Notes: generated from the letters alone by a model not told the origin. A stretch of 64,000 bases of DNA from Paenibacillus camerounensis (GCF_000723885.1 NZ_CCDG010000042.1:1-64000); one strand, 5' to 3'. Numbered from the stretch's first letter, positions 19,201-27,599 are shown. Made by a program: numbers and translations.

Positions 19201-19330
19201 AGAGACAGGCTATACAATAGAGCCGGTTTAGCTTGCTGCCTGTATTAAGGGACAGGATATACATCCCCAGAATGAAATAAATGGCGAAAGCAATAAATAA
19301 AACCAATGAATACGTATAGGATAACGTCAT
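16256..19330 (-). CDS. Membrane GGDEF-EAL cyclic-di-GMP protein
   Basis: A 1,024-residue protein. The N-terminal 230 residues form about seven membrane helices of the histidine-kinase 7TM type. Further hydrophobic segments lie to about residue 400, followed by a GAF-like region. A GGDEF domain follows (MAYYDALTGFPN; SRFGGDEF with an RxxD inhibitory site, REQD, five residues before GGDEF). A C-terminal EAL domain has GLEALIRW, LEITES, DDFGSGYSS, KIDMQFV, EGVET and QGYYFYKP, all intact. By sequence both diguanylate cyclase and phosphodiesterase activity are possible. Single gene; GGAGGGG lies upstream. The signal sensed is unknown. Confidence 0.92.
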   Translation of the reverse strand: MTLSYTYSLVLFIAFAIYFILGMYILSLNTGSKLNRLYCIACLSLSIWSFCFSITNSAPDYETAILWRRLASLGYGTVYSILLHFSLILTERTAVLKNKWIYVVLYFPAALNVIVFGYIDSAKEQYNLIYTATGWVNSSANGWGDVYFNLYYICFTTAGLLLLWNWARRSKDLLKKKQGYLFMLSHSMALIAGTATDVIMNTYASVKLPQLAPVIVLLPTTAMFYAIRRYGLMGLGKSEKAEPGKILSNVNLDRFIKIMSFVYVIGGMLNFASQYFFNQQAPRFGFILLFSLFFFVNGLLLTLIKYIPVKKNVKEGVFIIIMLASILLIALSYVESASVTAWSAPFIIIMLSVLFNKRFMILWIGVPILITQIYIWVRMPEAMVRVDGSDYLARIGILGITLWLAYFVNRVYVRRLEDNEAQIRFQKLVARISGDFVKVSESDLDLKINELLELCGEHFQVDRAFYIPLSNHPEAYEWSREGMEQTTDTFISRLNSKGFAWWLKELIHTDQLKVTDVDLLPLEAGAEQALFSSHKIKSLISVPVRNKGRILGLLLFTSVKAARAFGQNHQELLRILANLLSDALVKIEAQREISYMAYYDALTGFPNHTLFKNQLEESIRSAGETGRHIGVLFIDLDAFKIVNDTIGHLGGDEMLKQVTSRIAGCLREQDMVSRFGGDEFLVKVAGIERVEDIGRMAESIINAIAKPVIVKGQEFFITASAGIAVYPVDGESTEELIRNADLAMYAAKEKGKNQYLLCSPAMKEQILEKTQLTNSLYRALERNELILHYQPQVNVQTKEIVGLEALIRWNNPERGMISPAAFIPLAEQTGLILPIGKWVLETACRQMKEWQELGVQGIRMAVNLSVVQFQDRNLLSIVERTLRETGLRPEYLELEITESAAADGEDYIVEVLHELKKLGVSISIDDFGSGYSSLSRLKTMPVDRIKIDMQFVRGIATGNDDEAIAKTIIQLAKNLKLSVIAEGVETEEQFAFFNKNKCDEIQGYYFYKPMPAAEIEPIVLLHTR

Positions 19331-19446
19331 GATGGGGCCCCTCCATGATCTCCGCTAGATTCTGTATCTGAGAGAAACCATACATTGATACAATATACCT
19401 ATATTTCGGCAAAAATGAGAGGTTCTATTAGCTATATTTCCATACA

Positions 19447-19479
19447 AAAGACCCCTCCATCCCCTGGAAGGGTCTTAAC
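19447..19479 (-). terminator. Terminator of the uncharacterised gene at 19.5-20.3 kb
   Basis: On the minus strand AAGACCCTTCC and GGAGGGGTCTT form a stem followed by TTTTGT, 33 bp beyond the stop codon. Confidence 0.7.
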
Positions 19480-19511
19480 ACCGGTACTTATTAGGATGGA
19501 TCACCGGGCAT

Positions 19512-20306
19512 TCATAAATATGCACCAAAATAATAAGCCACTGCCTCCCGGGAGTACCTGTCCTCCCCCTGCCACTCTGCCATAGCGTTGTAATCAGAGC
19601 TACCGCCTCTGCGCTTACGCGGAGTATCACCCGGCACCAGCAGTCCGGCATAACCCCAGATCTCCATCAGCACATCCCGCTCATTCTTACTGGAGGGAAC
19701 TAGATCCTTCCACCGCTTCTCCAGCATCCGCGCACTATCATGGTCAGCACAAGCCTGAACGGCTTCCAGCATTCCGTTGAATATAGCAGCATCCTCGGCA
19801 GTACTCTCGTAATACTCTTCCTTAACGAATAACTCAAGGTCCAGCCAGCAGTATAAAAGCCAGTTGAGCCGTATTCCGCCCCACTTGACCCGCTCGAAAT
19901 TCAGCACATTCAAATCCGCATTGTTATAATCGCGGCCCGACATTAATCCGTGAAAATTGCAATCCCCGCAGCTGCTATAATTCGGCCGTACTGCACTCCG
20001 CTGCTCATAGGTATGTATAGGCAGACGTGAGGTCAGCGCCCAGCTGGAGAGGGCACTGCGCAGATGGACTTTTCTCGTAGATAGACTGTGCAGGAACGCG
20101 GCAGCTACCCGCTCCTTGGTGATCGTCTGGTGCAGCTCATGCAGCCGCATTACGATCTCATCGTGAGTAATCGTTACAGGATCGAACATCAGCCCTTGGC
20201 TTCGGGCATACTCGAAATCCTCCCCGGCAAAAGCACCCCGGGTGCTCCTCCAGCCAGCTGATGTCCAGAAGGTGTTCATTAGAATCTTTTTTGCTTTCTT
20301 GTCCAT
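19512..20306 (-). CDS. Uncharacterised conserved-looking protein
   Basis: A 264-residue soluble protein that I do not recognise. It is Trp/Tyr-rich and contains a CGDCNFHG segment and an acidic C-terminal half. The reading frame is open further upstream, but the ATG at 20306 (MDKKAKKIL) is chosen because GGAAG lies about 8 bp before it. It follows the SPFH-domain gene by about 140 bp on the same strand and shares a region with it, but a hairpin at 20427-20448 may separate their transcripts. Confidence 0.6.
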   Translation of the reverse strand: MDKKAKKILMNTFWTSAGWRSTRGAFAGEDFEYARSQGLMFDPVTITHDEIVMRLHELHQTITKERVAAAFLHSLSTRKVHLRSALSSWALTSRLPIHTYEQRSAVRPNYSSCGDCNFHGLMSGRDYNNADLNVLNFERVKWGGIRLNWLLYCWLDLELFVKEEYYESTAEDAAIFNGMLEAVQACADHDSARMLEKRWKDLVPSSKNERDVLMEIWGYAGLLVPGDTPRKRRGGSSDYNAMAEWQGEDRYSREAVAYYFGAYL

Positions 20307-20426
20307 GCTGTCACTTCCTTCAGTTTGGCTTAGCCGGCTATATACGCTTAGTTCTATACTATCTCTGTTATGACCTGCTTGCCAAATATCCGGGCCATGT
20401 TCTTTCACTCTTGCTTCCAAAAGAAA

Positions 20427-20448
20427 TAGACCGCCAGGTAGCGGTCTA
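20427..20448 (-). terminator. Stop-codon-embedded hairpin after the SPFH gene
   Basis: TAGACCGC and GCGGTCTA form a perfect 8-bp stem with a 6-nt loop. The TAG at the start of the stem is the stop codon of the SPFH gene itself. ATTTCTTTT follows on the minus strand. Confidence 0.65.
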
Positions 20449-21549
20449 CTTATTCACACTGATCAGCGAGCTTAACCGCTCCAGGAGGTCACCGCCGCCT
20501 GTTACCGAGATCGAGCCGATTTTGTCGCAGATCTTCTCAAGGAATTCCAGCTCCTTCAGCCGGAACAGCGTCTGATTCTCATCCATCAGCTTCGCCGTAT
20601 TGAGCAGGCTGCGTGTCGAGGCGGTCTCTTCCCGGCGGGTAAGCAGGTTCGCCTGCGCCTTCTTCTCTGCGAGCAGAACGGTGTTCAGGATGTCCTTCAT
20701 TTCTCCCGGCAGAATGACATCCTTCACGCCCGCCCCGAGGAACCGGACTCCGAATGCTTCTTCCTTCTCCTGAATACGGGACAGGATGAACGTAGCAACA
20801 TCCTCCTTCTGCTTCAGAAGCTCATCGAGCTTCAGCGTCCCGACATATTCCCGGAGCAGCAGCTGAAGCTGGATGTGGATCTGTTCATCATAAGCCTTCA
20901 GCTCCAGTACGCGCTGCGGATTCACAATCTTGTACTGGCATACGAAGTTCAGGCGCAGCGTAACCTTATCCTCTGTCATGATCTCCTGGCCGATCAGATC
21001 CATCTGCTGCTGTCTTAGATCGACTATTTTGGTCAGCACCGAGACTGGCCCCTTCCAGAAATAATACTTACCGGGCGCAAGCTCCCGCTGGAGGGCATGA
21101 TCATAGAACAGGAAGCCCAGCTCATGGCTGGCGATTTCACAGCACTGCACATACGGAGTAAGCTTCGTTATAATCGAGCGGTCAATCCCGGCCGGAAGCT
21201 CCGGCTGCCGGATGTCCGTATGCACGAAGGTGTGCTTTTTCAGGAGGTTCCAGTAAGCATATACACCCGGCTTCAGCACCTGTGCGAATTGACCGTCCTC
21301 ATAGTGAACAACAATCTCATGATCCTGTACGCGTACAACATCGAGCTCCTGCAGGAGCTCTTCATCCTGGATGAACAGCTGCAGGTCCTTGCCCTCGACG
21401 CTAAACGGCTTAGCAATATTTAAGACCGCTACCGTATGCTGTGACCAGGACAAGTACCGGTAGGTTCCCGGCAGCAGCTGTTTCACATAACTTCCCTTAT
21501 GAAAGAGCAGACCGCGCTGGTCCGCTTGAATCGTGATTTGCTTCAACAT
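20446..21549 (-). CDS. SPFH/band-7 (slipin-like) domain protein
   Basis: A 367-residue protein. Residues about 130-320 form an SPFH domain, with a repeated fold (YFWKGPVSVLTKIVDLRQQQMDLIGQEIMTEDKVTLRLNF) typical of slipins and prohibitin relatives. A long helical EKKAQANLLTRREETASTRS segment near the C-terminus suits oligomer formation. No strong transmembrane helix is seen, unlike most slipins. The ATG at 21549 is preceded by GAAGGGGGC at good spacing. Such proteins organise membrane microdomains or protease complexes; the role here is unknown. Confidence 0.8.
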   Translation of the reverse strand: MLKQITIQADQRGLLFHKGSYVKQLLPGTYRYLSWSQHTVAVLNIAKPFSVEGKDLQLFIQDEELLQELDVVRVQDHEIVVHYEDGQFAQVLKPGVYAYWNLLKKHTFVHTDIRQPELPAGIDRSIITKLTPYVQCCEIASHELGFLFYDHALQRELAPGKYYFWKGPVSVLTKIVDLRQQQMDLIGQEIMTEDKVTLRLNFVCQYKIVNPQRVLELKAYDEQIHIQLQLLLREYVGTLKLDELLKQKEDVATFILSRIQEKEEAFGVRFLGAGVKDVILPGEMKDILNTVLLAEKKAQANLLTRREETASTRSLLNTAKLMDENQTLFRLKELEFLEKICDKIGSISVTGGGDLLERLSSLISVNK

Positions 21550-21560
21550 ATATTTTGCCC

Positions 21561-22192
21561 CCTTCATGTGTGACCAATGGATGACAGAACCCCGCTGCGT
21601 TCTAGGCGGAATCACGTTTGAGACAGGCGGCCTGCCGGGAGGTTCGGGGGGATATTGTGATTAGAAGGCTAACCCCTGCTTCAGCCAGCCTTCGTATCCT
21701 TCTGTCCCTGCCCTAGCCTCCCCGCTGCCGCACTACCGGTATCCACGGATTACAAAGCCCTTCCGCAGTGCGCTGGATTAGCCGCCTGGGATTCTGCCCC
21801 TTGGTTTCCTTACTCAGATTGTGCTCAATTGTCGCTCGATGGAAATCGAGTACTATACCAATAATCGCTCCCTAAGCGATTGGGGAATCGAACCCCAAGT
21901 GGATTCCTACCGAAACGGACTGTACAGGATACCGTAACATACATGCCGGCACTGCGGGATCTTATGAGATCCCCGCCTCGTTACGCCCGCCCGGATAAGA
22001 ACCAAATGTATGATGAACGCATTCGGCGTTATCAACTTGCTAAGTGTTAAAGCTGCTTCTTACAGGTTCTATCTTCGCTGAAATCCGGCGGAACGAACAT
22101 GGCGAAAGTATTACGACGGGTGAAAAAATTTCCAGAGGGGGGAGAGAAAGAAAAAAGCTCAGGGGCAGGGGGCTGCGCTTGAGCTTTTTTTA
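21561..22192 (+). ncRNA. Candidate large structured RNA
   Basis: About 0.6 kb without a plausible gene but with a chain of short perfect hairpins. CTCGAT-GGAA-ATCGAG (21835-21850) has a GNRA tetraloop if read on the plus strand. AATCGCT/AGCGATT is at 21863-21881, TTGGGG/CCCCAA at 21880-21898, GCGGGATCT/AGATCCCCGC at 21954-21976, and GATGAACGC/GCGTTATC at 22012-22033. On the plus strand TTGAAT-17 bp-TATATT (21526-21554) could be a promoter, and a strong terminator ends the region at 22192. On the minus strand the same region would be a long leader of the SPFH gene, and the 21880-21898 loop reads as a T-loop. Strand is therefore unresolved. I do not recognise a known RNA class. Confidence 0.4.
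22155..22192. terminator. Bidirectional terminator
   Basis: AAGCTCA and TGAGCTT arms flank a G-rich loop. A run of T follows on the plus strand (TTTTTTT), and on the minus strand TTTTTTC follows. It can end the helicase gene on the minus strand and any plus-strand RNA from 21.6-22.1 kb. Confidence 0.75.
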
Positions 22193-22248
22193 AAGTACTG
22201 CTTCGGCATATGTGAAATGAAAGGATAAAGGCCATACAATTGCCATTA

Positions 22249-24693
22249 CTAAATGGCTCCTTGCTTTTGCTCTCTACGCTCAAAATGATGATGCAGTCTG
22301 TAAAGGCAAATTTCTTGCGTCCAACGGTATAAAATAGAGCGATGCTCAGGAACCGGCTCCATTTTCAGGCTAAACAGCCCATCCTCGAATCGGGTCATAC
22401 TGCCTTTGGCTGATCCCCACTTTGTCATTGGCATACGCTCAATAAGCTGGCTGACGCCTTGCTCGTTGTATTCCCAGAGCTTCTTCGAGTCCTTATCAGA
22501 GAAATCAATTCTTCTCCGGTACTCCTTATCCGTAAGGTAGCTGTGAAAGAATGGTGCTACCTCCTTAGGAGTAACAGGCCCGGCCCAATTGTCAGGACCA
22601 CGTTCCAGCATATAGAGAAGAACGATCATTTTGTAGCTCTTCGTCATGACTGTCTTCTCGACATCACGAATCCAGGCTTCGTACTGAACATAAAATTCCT
22701 CTTCTTCCTTGGTTAAACACTCAGCCCACATCAGAAAACCAACATAGGAACCGAATTCATTCCGGTACTCCCAGCTGTTGGCTCTACCATAGAGATGAAG
22801 CTCCATATAGGTGCGAATCCGTCCAAGCTCATGCTTCAGATCCAGGAAGGAACGATGCAGCCGTTCGCGATGCGGCAATCTTTTACGGCCTAATTCATCA
22901 AGCAGATTAACTACCTCTGTCTCCAAATGCAGCTGGCATCCGTCCGGTATAGAGGGAATAGCCGCTTCTTTGGCAGTGCCCTTAGCTTCCCCGTCATTGG
23001 CGAACAAACGGAGCTTCACATCTGCATTCCGGTAATTCCCGATCAAGTCTATAATCGTGCAGTGGGTCTTCTGCTCAGATAACCGTAGTCCACGGCCAAC
23101 CTGCTGGGTGAATATCGTTAATGATTCAGTCGGGCGGACAAATAGCAGCGTATCTACGCTAGGAATATCCACACCTTCGTTGAATAGATCAACCGTTAGA
23201 ATAACCTCTAACTCCCCGCTGACTAGAAGTGTTATAGCTTCTTCTCTTGTGATTCCTGAAGGTTTGGAATGAAGACTGACTGCTGATACGCCCCTGCTCT
23301 GCAGATAGCTTACCAAAAAATCTGCCTGCCGGATAGACGAACAAAAACCAATTGTTCTTGTCTGCTTATGCTTAGTCCAGGCATCATAAATCTTATCGGC
23401 CAGTGACTCTTTTAGCTGTGCGGCAGTCAGCTGTTCATCATCGTAGTGCGTGCCAAGCCATCTGATCGAGGAATAATCCGTATCATCATACACGCCGTCA
23501 TATTGGAACGGAGACAGCCAGCCCCGCCGGATAGCCTCGATAAAATGAATCTGGTAGGCAACGTTGCCGTCACAAAGCGCATAGACATCCTTACCGTCCA
23601 TTCGATCCGGCGTTGCGGTTATGCCGAGCATAAACTTCGGTTTAAAATACTGGATAATCGATTGATACGAGGCTGCAGCCGCATGATGGAACTCGTCCAC
23701 CACGATCAGATCAAACTGATCTGCTGTGAAGGATTCACGATGCCTTTTCATCCCGAGTGTATAAACAGAAGCAAACACAAAGTCTGCATCCCCCTCTTTG
23801 ATAGCCCCGTTATAGATACCAAAGGTTTTGTCCGGCCTGATGCGCTCAAACGATCTTCTCGCCTGATGGAGAATCTCCTCCCGATGCGCTACGAACAACA
23901 CACGCTCAAAGCGCTGGGCAAAAAAGCCGGCAAGATAGGTTTTCCCAAGCCCAGTGGCCATAACGACCATCGCTTTATCATATTCCTCTTCCAGCGTCCG
24001 CTCTAATGCATCGAGTGCATCCAGTTGCGCAAACCGAGGATGGATTGGAGCTAATTCACCAGTTGAAACCGGGTTCTCCGGGGGATCGCCCGTATGGTTC
24101 GTGCGGTACTCTTCCTCTTCCATCTCCGTAATCATGCGAATCAACTCGGGATTTTTACGATGGTAGGACCGGTACTCTTCCTCATATATTGCTATAGTAT
24201 GTTCATTGAGCGGTAACGTGGAATCGTGATAGAAATTGTGCATGAACTTGTCCAAGGCTACCTGAAAAGTATACGGCTCAGCTTTGGCATTCATCGCTAA
24301 ATTCCATTCCATCCCCATTCTCATGGCCGACATAGAGAAGTTCGAAGAACCAACGATAAGCAGCCCCTCACCGTTCTCATAATCAAACAAATAAGCTTTT
24401 GGATGAAAAGACGTTCCCATACTCCGCCACAAACGTGCTTCCAGCTGCGGATCAATATCATGTAAGGCCTGCAGACCCTCCGGCTGTGTAACAAACAGAT
24501 AATCTCCTGCCAGAACCTTCACTTCAGCTCCGCGCTCGATCGCTTTTTTCAAATGAGGGGCAAGCAACCTCACACCGGACTGCATCACGAAGGAAGTCAT
24601 TATAAAAATACCGGATGCATTCTGCATACCGGCAATTAACTCGTCAGCCAGGTTCTCTGTAATCAGCTTTACATTAAGCGTTGTCGTCGACAT
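22249..24693 (-). CDS. PLD-domain SF2 helicase (defence/restriction-type)
   Basis: An 814-residue protein. The N-terminal phospholipase-D-like module has HPKAYLFD (His97, Lys99, Asp104) followed by VGSSNFS, the usual HKD nuclease motif. Residues about 220-560 are an SF2 helicase with ATGLGKT (246-252), DEFH (333-336), GITATP, and GRGLR of motif VI. The C-terminal 250 residues are unrecognised. The start overlaps the MazG-like gene by 20 bp, so the two are translationally coupled. HKD-plus-helicase proteins occur in defence islands and are thought to process foreign DNA or RNA; the exact activity here is inferred. Confidence 0.85.
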   Translation of the reverse strand: MSTTTLNVKLITENLADELIAGMQNASGIFIMTSFVMQSGVRLLAPHLKKAIERGAEVKVLAGDYLFVTQPEGLQALHDIDPQLEARLWRSMGTSFHPKAYLFDYENGEGLLIVGSSNFSMSAMRMGMEWNLAMNAKAEPYTFQVALDKFMHNFYHDSTLPLNEHTIAIYEEEYRSYHRKNPELIRMITEMEEEEYRTNHTGDPPENPVSTGELAPIHPRFAQLDALDALERTLEEEYDKAMVVMATGLGKTYLAGFFAQRFERVLFVAHREEILHQARRSFERIRPDKTFGIYNGAIKEGDADFVFASVYTLGMKRHRESFTADQFDLIVVDEFHHAAAASYQSIIQYFKPKFMLGITATPDRMDGKDVYALCDGNVAYQIHFIEAIRRGWLSPFQYDGVYDDTDYSSIRWLGTHYDDEQLTAAQLKESLADKIYDAWTKHKQTRTIGFCSSIRQADFLVSYLQSRGVSAVSLHSKPSGITREEAITLLVSGELEVILTVDLFNEGVDIPSVDTLLFVRPTESLTIFTQQVGRGLRLSEQKTHCTIIDLIGNYRNADVKLRLFANDGEAKGTAKEAAIPSIPDGCQLHLETEVVNLLDELGRKRLPHRERLHRSFLDLKHELGRIRTYMELHLYGRANSWEYRNEFGSYVGFLMWAECLTKEEEEFYVQYEAWIRDVEKTVMTKSYKMIVLLYMLERGPDNWAGPVTPKEVAPFFHSYLTDKEYRRRIDFSDKDSKKLWEYNEQGVSQLIERMPMTKWGSAKGSMTRFEDGLFSLKMEPVPEHRSILYRWTQEICLYRLHHHFERREQKQGAI

Positions 24694-25003
24694 CGATCAG
24701 ATACACCCGTTCCTGAAATCCGCCCCGCGCTGCTGCCTTCTGCTCTCTCAACGCTTCAAGCTGCTCCCACGTCGAACCATGCACAACAGCCAGTGCCCGG
24801 ATGATCTCCAGCATATCTGCCAGCTCTTCCAGTGACTCCTTTGGTCCTTGGGCTGTGAAGTATTCATCGGATTCTTCTTTGAGCTTAATGACCAGCTCTT
24901 TGGTATACTCTTCTTCATCCAGAATGCGCGTGCGGCTTTCCTTACCACTCGACTGAATGATTTGGGGAATAAGATCCCGGACAAGCTTATTGTAAACAGG
25001 CAT
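24674..25003 (-). CDS. MazG-like phosphoribosyl-ATP pyrophosphohydrolase-type protein
   Basis: A 109-residue all-alpha NTP pyrophosphohydrolase-like protein. It starts MPVYNKLVRDLIPQII and has the metal-binding pattern KEESDEYF followed by EELADMLEIIRAL, equivalent to the EExxE and ExxD motifs of MazG/HisE. It is not in a histidine operon. It lies directly upstream of, and overlaps, the PLD-helicase gene, which suggests a role in nucleotide signalling or defence rather than amino-acid synthesis (inference). AAAGGATGG lies before the ATG. Confidence 0.8.
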   Translation of the reverse strand: MPVYNKLVRDLIPQIIQSSGKESRTRILDEEEYTKELVIKLKEESDEYFTAQGPKESLEELADMLEIIRALAVVHGSTWEQLEALREQKAAARGGFQERVYLIDVDDNA

Positions 25004-25162
25004 GGTGCTTCCATCCTTTACTGGTTAGTTATGTTTTATTGTAGCATACGGGGGATGGAAGAGATTAGTATAAATCATACTTACTTTAAAATTGAATCCT
25101 AAGTAAACTCTCTGTCCATACTCTTATAAACGGAAGTGTATGCACACGAATTCTCATAAAAT

Positions 25163-26185
25163 TTACAATGGCCAATATATTTTTCTTAACGGTATTAGTG
25201 TCCGTGTCTCAGAATCAAATTGATCATAGTATTGCGTCACTAATTCCGCGAGCAAATCTAAGTCTATTAAAGATAAAGGAATATTAGATCTTTCCCCTTC
25301 ATATTTGGCTTCTTTTGAGAATCCACCAGTAGAGACATAAATGCCCCGATCCCCTGCTCTTAATCCTCCGGTAAAACTGCGAATTTCATTAGCTCCCATA
25401 TGCCCTGAGCGATGCTTTACTTCCACTATGATTCTGGGTTCTTCAAGCCCTAAACCATCTGGGGATGCAAGAATGTCTCTTCCACGATCTGGTCCTTTAG
25501 GCGATATTCGCGTCTTGTAACCCATCCCCCTTAGGATGCCTGCAACAAGTTCCTGCATCTGCTCCCAGTCTAAATTAGCAATCTTATCCTTTATAAATTC
25601 ATTAGACTTCTCTATAACATCTTCCTTGATTAGCTCTAATTCCTCAGCTTCTTCCTCCGTCTCAGCTTGTACAGGCTCTATTTGTTTCCTTAGTTGGCCA
25701 CTTTCTATCTCTCCGGCTACCATTTGCTGAAGCAATTCCTTTTGAACCTCATTCGGTATAGATATAATTGTCAAAATAGAACCTAGCGTATTTCGAGTAC
25801 TTGCCGTCAAAACATCTCTCGATACAGTACCCTCCCATTTTATTCTGCGGATATGAGGTTTATCAGTAATGTAATTAGGCTTAAATTCATAATTAGAATT
25901 TATCTTTCCTATGTAATAGAGACGTTCTTCAGGATTATATGTAATCACTCGATCATCTATCTTAAATTCACTTACAAAACGAAAAATTTGGCCTGCAGTA
26001 ATATTAATCTTTCCTTCTTTATATCCAGGGTACGTTGCCTTCAAAAGTTTCTTCATTTCTTGCAGTGTGTTCACTTCGCTTATATTTCCCAATTGCGGCC
26101 AGCCAATCGCTACAGCTTGCTTTTCTTTAAATTCGTCAATCAGATATGCCCTTTCTCCTGCTCGTACAAGCCACATATTTTTCAT
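25163..26185 (-). CDS. Mrr-type restriction endonuclease
   Basis: A 340-residue protein. The N-terminal 150 residues start with MWLVRAGERAYLIDEF and contain a GKI-beta segment, an EVE/PUA-like sensor arrangement seen in modified-base-dependent enzymes. After an acidic linker the C-terminal domain has the Mrr-cat signature: GYKTRISPKGPDRGRDI (Asp237), IIVEVKHR (Glu255, Lys257), and a downstream ASTGGF-like strand (YVSTGGFS). The ATG at 26185 is preferred over an upstream GTG because AGGGG lies 8 bp before it. Cleavage of modified DNA is the family role; specificity unknown. Confidence 0.85.
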   Translation of the reverse strand: MKNMWLVRAGERAYLIDEFKEKQAVAIGWPQLGNISEVNTLQEMKKLLKATYPGYKEGKINITAGQIFRFVSEFKIDDRVITYNPEERLYYIGKINSNYEFKPNYITDKPHIRRIKWEGTVSRDVLTASTRNTLGSILTIISIPNEVQKELLQQMVAGEIESGQLRKQIEPVQAETEEEAEELELIKEDVIEKSNEFIKDKIANLDWEQMQELVAGILRGMGYKTRISPKGPDRGRDILASPDGLGLEEPRIIVEVKHRSGHMGANEIRSFTGGLRAGDRGIYVSTGGFSKEAKYEGERSNIPLSLIDLDLLAELVTQYYDQFDSETRTLIPLRKIYWPL

Positions 26186-26268
26186 AGTAAGCACCCCTTT
26201 TTAAGTAATTATGAAATAATCATAATTCTCATCTATTAGCACAATGATTGGTAAACTCACAGTTACTT

Positions 26269-26954
26269 CTAGCTCATCCCCTTTATTCTCTGTACATGAA
26301 GCTTACGAATCTCTGTATCAGTGATATTAGCCAGAGCCAATTGCTCATAAATCTTTTGGATTTGCACCGTAGTAATAGGAGGCTCAGGAGCTCCCATTTT
26401 CAAACTTAGTAGCTTTCTTAAGATGTACTCACTTAGTTCCACATCATATACAACCAGTTCATCTGAGCGAATTATCCCCAGCTCCGGCTCAATACTAAAA
26501 CGACATCTCATTGTGAATGAAATCATAGATATAAATTTCGCTTCAGCTATACCTTTTACAAGACCTTCGATGGTCTTGATATGACCATAGTTTTGTTTTA
26601 GCGGATTATACATCTTGTAACGGTTACTCACTGACCATTGTTGATCTGATCGTCCACCTTTTATTTCTCCATTGTAGTTTTTCGTCTCAATGACAAATAA
26701 ACAATACGGAGAAATAACAACATGATCAATCTGAGCGTAGCCTGTTCGTGACTTGGGATTAGGAAGCAACAGATCGCTTAGCGATTTACATTCCTTTGGT
26801 AACTGGTCCAGTTGAATATTAATTTTATACTCACCCAGTTCTCCAATTCTCACGGCAGCAACCTTGGCTTAACTTTGGGAGTTGCTGCCGTGAGAATAGC
26901 CTGTGCCGGTTTAGCGTCGGATTCCTTGAAAAGAGACAATAGCACTTTAAACAT
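26269..26954 (-). pseudogene. NERD-domain protein, split by a frameshift
   Basis: The downstream part (26269-26853) encodes a NERD nuclease-related domain: RIGELGEYKINIQLDQLP, then QIDHVVISPYCLFVIETKN with the D-VV and E-K catalytic pattern. It opens only at a GTG that overlaps a TGA. A second frame starts at an ATG at 26954 with GAGG 7 bp upstream and reads 34 residues (MFKVLLSLFKESDAKP...) to that TGA. These look like the true N-terminus and body of one protein separated by a frameshift inside a perfect 17-bp inverted repeat. Alternatively the body is translated by GTGA coupling. Assembly error cannot be excluded. Confidence 0.65.
26846..26897. repeat. Perfect 17-bp inverted repeat inside the NERD gene
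   Basis: The left arm ATTCTCACGGCAGCAAC (26846-26862) and its exact complement at 26881-26897 are separated by 18 bp. It spans the frameshift point of the NERD gene. In RNA it would form a stable hairpin over the GTG start. Confidence 0.9.
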
Positions 26955-27036
26955 AGCACAACCTCGTATCATCTAGATTTACAATATTTATGGTTATTCG
27001 ACAAACTGGGAATGCATCCCTTCCAAATATAAACAT

Positions 27037-27064
27037 AAAAAGAGACTGTCGCATAGACAGTCCA
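27037..27064 (-). terminator. Terminator of the 27.1-kb gene
   Basis: On the minus strand GACTGTC-TATGC-GACAGTC is followed by TCTTTTTAT. Confidence 0.8.
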
Positions 27065-27098
27065 AATGTAAAGTATGCGTGCGCTTAGATATTGCTGT

Positions 27099-27599
27099 CT
27101 AATCCGAAAGAACAGAAGGAGTAGTAGTAAAGGCATTGGCAAGCTGCATGCCATCCTTTAATCCTTGGAGATAGAGACGTTCATATAGAACAGAGAGCTT
27201 CAGTTGAAGCTTATCCTCCCAGTCCTCAAACTCAGGCATTCGTGCAATGTCCATGGAGTCAAACAACGCCTGAAACGCCTTACTCTCCTCTTCAAAAACA
27301 AGCCTGGGCTCGGATTGGTATTCGATCTGTGCGGTTACCTCATTTAATCTGCCTTGTATCGTTTGTACAAACCATGCTGGAAAGCTCACCACATCTCCTC
27401 CATGACAGAAGTTTAAACGAAAAACCTCTGAATACCGGTTCTTCTCTTGATACATCTGAATAATAAGTTCATCTACCTTACGACTCTGAGCTTGAACCGC
27501 TTCATTGCCGCTTAATGAAATTCCTAACTCCAGTGATCTCAGTCCAAGTTCGTTCAGCTTGCGTTTTTCTTCCTCATATTTCTGACTCAAACGCTGCAT
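27099..27599 (-). CDS. Uncharacterised helical protein
   Basis: A 166-residue acidic, helix-rich protein (EEEKRKLNELGLRSLELG near the start). I do not recognise a family. Heptad-like spacing of hydrophobic residues in the first 50 residues suggests a coiled coil. It has a good GGGAGGGG site before its ATG and its own terminator, and lies divergent to the small XRE regulator gene across a repeat-containing spacer. Confidence 0.65.
   Translation of the reverse strand: MQRLSQKYEEEKRKLNELGLRSLELGISLSGNEAVQAQSRKVDELIIQMYQEKNRYSEVFRLNFCHGGDVVSFPAWFVQTIQGRLNEVTAQIEYQSEPRLVFEEESKAFQALFDSMDIARMPEFEDWEDKLQLKLSVLYERLYLQGLKDGMQLANAFTTTPSVLSD

Noticed and set aside
21880..21898. A tRNA T-arm (GGGGTTCGATTCCCC on the minus strand)
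   Set aside because: No matching acceptor, D or anticodon arms were found at the right distances, so it is treated as one hairpin of a possible structured RNA.
22047..22283. A 78-codon minus-strand frame in the hairpin-rich region
   Set aside because: It overlaps the terminator and the helicase stop, and has no ribosome site or recognisable motif.
24674..25003. A histidine-biosynthesis HisE gene
   Set aside because: No other his genes are near and the gene overlaps a PLD-helicase gene.
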